Of a DNA stretch of 64,000 bases, positions 62,782-64,000 are shown piece after piece. Each line of letters starts with the position of its first letter. The stretch's first letter is position 1. The DNA is taken from positions 1 to 64,000 of the forward strand of contig CAISEP010000017.1 in the NCBI GenBank assembly GCA_903884425.1. The letters run 5' to 3'. The DNA comes from an uncultured Caulobacterales bacterium. Its GTDB lineage: Bacteria; Pseudomonadota; Alphaproteobacteria; Caulobacterales; Caulobacteraceae. Made by a program: the position numbers and the translations under genes. The notes under the pieces were generated by a model. The model made no database searches. It saw only the letters and a list, made by a program, of their open reading frames with translations, and was not told the DNA's origin.

Positions 62782-63591
62782 TCAGCTCGTGCCCACCACG
62801 CCGCCGTCGCAGGCGATCACCTGGCCCACCACGAACTCCCCTGCGCGGGAGCTGAGGAACAGGGCCAGACCCGCAATGTCCTCCGGCGTGCCGACCCGGC
62901 CGCTGGGGTTGCGCTTGCCCACCAGGTCCCAGTCCACATCCTCCGTCGCGCCGCCGAAGCCGACGCCGGTGGACAGCATCCAGGTCGGGAACGGGCCCGG
63001 CGCAATGGCGTTGCACAGGATGTGCTCCCCCGTCAGGTGCGAGGCGAGGAACCGGGTCAGGTGATGCACCGCGGCCTTGGAGGCCCCGTAGGAGAAGGTG
63101 GAGAAGGCGGCGGACTTCAGCCCGTCGATGGAGCCGATATTGATCACCCGCGCCGGATGGTCCTCGCCCGCGGCGGCGCGCAGCTGGGGCAGCAGCTTCT
63201 GGGTCAGGAAGAAGACGCCCTTCACATTGGTGTCCATCACCTTGTCCCAGCCTGCCTCGGGGAACTCCTCCAAGGGCGCGCCCCAGGCGGCCCCGGCATT
63301 GTTGATCAGCACGTCGAGACGGGTTTCCAGGGCCGAGAACTGGGCGGCCAGGGAGGTGCAGCCCTCCACCGTCGAGAGGTCGGCCGGCAGGGCGACGACC
63401 TCGCCGCCATAGGTCTCCATCAGCCGCTTCGCCGTCTGGTCGCAGGCCGCGGCCTTGCGGGAGGAGATGTAGACCTTGGCCCCGTTGGCCAGGAAGCCCG
63501 CCGCCAGCATCTCGCCGATCCCGCGGGACCCGCCGGTGATCAGGACGACCTTGTCCTTGACGGAAAACAGGTTCTGGAAACTCGGTGTCAT
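62782..63591 (-). CDS. short-chain dehydrogenase/reductase
   Basis: A 269-aa classical [11 protein letters not shown] cofactor loop (residues 20-27), NNAG at the end of strand 4, catalytic Ser in NIGSIDG, and Tyr/Lys in YGASK. The C-terminus [16 protein letters not shown] resembles gluconate 5-dehydrogenase or RhlG-type 3-oxoacyl reductases. Substrate not assigned. It converges with the PstS-like gene, 24 bp apart. It is divergent from the sulfatase gene. Confidence 0.87.
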   Translation of the reverse strand: MTPSFQNLFSVKDKVVLITGGSRGIGEMLAAGFLANGAKVYISSRKAAACDQTAKRLMETYGGEVVALPADLSTVEGCTSLAAQFSALETRLDVLINNAGAAWGAPLEEFPEAGWDKVMDTNVKGVFFLTQKLLPQLRAAAGEDHPARVINIGSIDGLKSAAFSTFSYGASKAAVHHLTRFLASHLTGEHILCNAIAPGPFPTWMLSTGVGFGGATEDVDWDLVGKRNPSGRVGTPEDIAGLALFLSSRAGEFVVGQVIACDGGVVGTS

Positions 63592-63769
63592 GCGGGACGT
63601 TCCTCGGATGTGTCAGCGTTGTCTCCAGCCTAGAGACTGCGCCCCGGGACGAGAAGCAAAACCTGCCGGGGCGACACAGGCGGTTGACGGGGTTCGCCGC
63701 GCCGCGCGATCATGCCGCCAACCCGATGCGGGCTGCACGTCACCGGGACATCAGGGAAGGACCGCCCCC

Positions 63770-64000
63770 ATGGACCGTCGCGCACTGCTCCTCGGCGTCT
63801 CTGCCCTTCTGGCGTCGCCGGCGGTGGCACCGCCCGCCCTCGCCGCCCCGGCCGGCCGCCCGCCGAACTTCATCGTCATCCTGTGCGACGACCTGGGCTA
63901 TGGGGACGTCAGCCTCGACGGCCGCGGGCCCATACCGACCCCGAATCTCGCCCGGATGGCGCGGGAGGGGGTGACGCTCACCGACTATTATGCCCCCGCG
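63770..64000 (+). CDS. sulfatase, N-terminal part (cut by the window edge)
   Basis: The first 77 codons are present. A signal peptide begins [16 protein letters not shown] with a twin-arginine flavour. The mature N-terminus [20 protein letters not shown] has the metal-binding aspartate pair of arylsulfatases and alkaline-phosphatase-superfamily enzymes. [21 protein letters not shown] leads directly to where the formylglycine motif CxPSR would follow, just beyond the window. AAGGA lies upstream of the ATG. The frame stays open to the last base. Confidence 0.88.
   Translation, partial: MDRRALLLGVSALLASPAVAPPALAAPAGRPPNFIVILCDDLGYGDVSLDGRGPIPTPNLARMAREGVTLTDYYAPA

Overview
This 64 kb window comes from a GC-rich alphaproteobacterial chromosome, most probably a member of the Caulobacteraceae (Caulobacter/Phenylobacterium/Brevundimonas group). 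The reasons are the 5' domain of a 16S rRNA gene on the minus strand at the left edge, which reads like that family, plus typical gene content such as a PAS_5 protein, a DUF1285/Nudix pair and a formimidoylglutamate-deiminase type hut cluster. Genes are densely packed, with many 1-4 nt start/stop overlaps (ATGA, GTGA, TGATG), and TTAA is rare and seen mostly in promoter regions. No CRISPR array, prophage or insertion sequence was seen.

Layout. 1-1000: 16S rRNA 5' end, its leader and three tandem promoter units spaced 82-88 bp apart. 1-19 kb: housekeeping and accessory metabolism: CBS protein, rhomboid, M16 and S9 peptidases, GMC oxidoreductase, tRNA-Leu(UAA), a crotonase-fold protein, Nudix/DUF1285, GNAT, an MFS pump, an SDR-P450-threonine aldolase-DUF599 run, and MsrA. 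19.3-20.4 kb: tRNA-Ser(GGA) followed by an AT-richer patch with a Doc-type toxin-antitoxin pair. 20.4-25.4 kb: dabB-dabA, a predicted inorganic-carbon (CO2/bicarbonate) accumulation complex, with a divergent LysR regulator whose start codon lies in a perfect inverted repeat.

25.4-33.4 kb: a complete histidine-degradation locus, hutF-hutC divergent from hutI-hutH-hutG-hutU-hutD around a 20-bp palindrome. Together these convert histidine to glutamate, ammonia and formate. 33.5-35.8 kb: a LOV-HTH (blue-light) regulator divergent from folE and a COG3380 flavoprotein, which looks like a small light-response module. 35.8-42.8 kb: a short CoaA-like kinase, a COG2509 flavoprotein, a DHA2 pump, a hybrid histidine kinase, a His-rich Ser/Thr low-complexity protein and a small membrane protein.

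42.8-47.7 kb: a translationally coupled DUF3604-PpiC-HupE/UreJ triad and a nitronate monooxygenase-like flavoenzyme, separated by a strong hairpin terminator. 48-57.5 kb: carboxylesterase, DHA2 pump, an acetaldehyde-type aldehyde dehydrogenase with DUF779 and a GAF/Fis regulator that lacks its AAA+ domain (with a perfect TGTCGCA inverted repeat between them), a crotonase, a Nudix protein and a coniferyl-aldehyde-type dehydrogenase. 57.6-64 kb: glucokinase, acyl-CoA genes (CaiB, a MaoC-like protein, a crotonase), a lone PstS-like protein, an SDR and the N-terminus of a sulfatase cut by the window edge.

The most interesting items are the LOV/folE/flavoprotein module, the dab locus with its LysR box, the AAA+-less AcoR-like regulator with its candidate operator, the His-rich low-complexity protein under CtrA-like half-sites, and the triplicated rRNA promoter unit. 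All functional calls are from reading the sequence; no database search was run.
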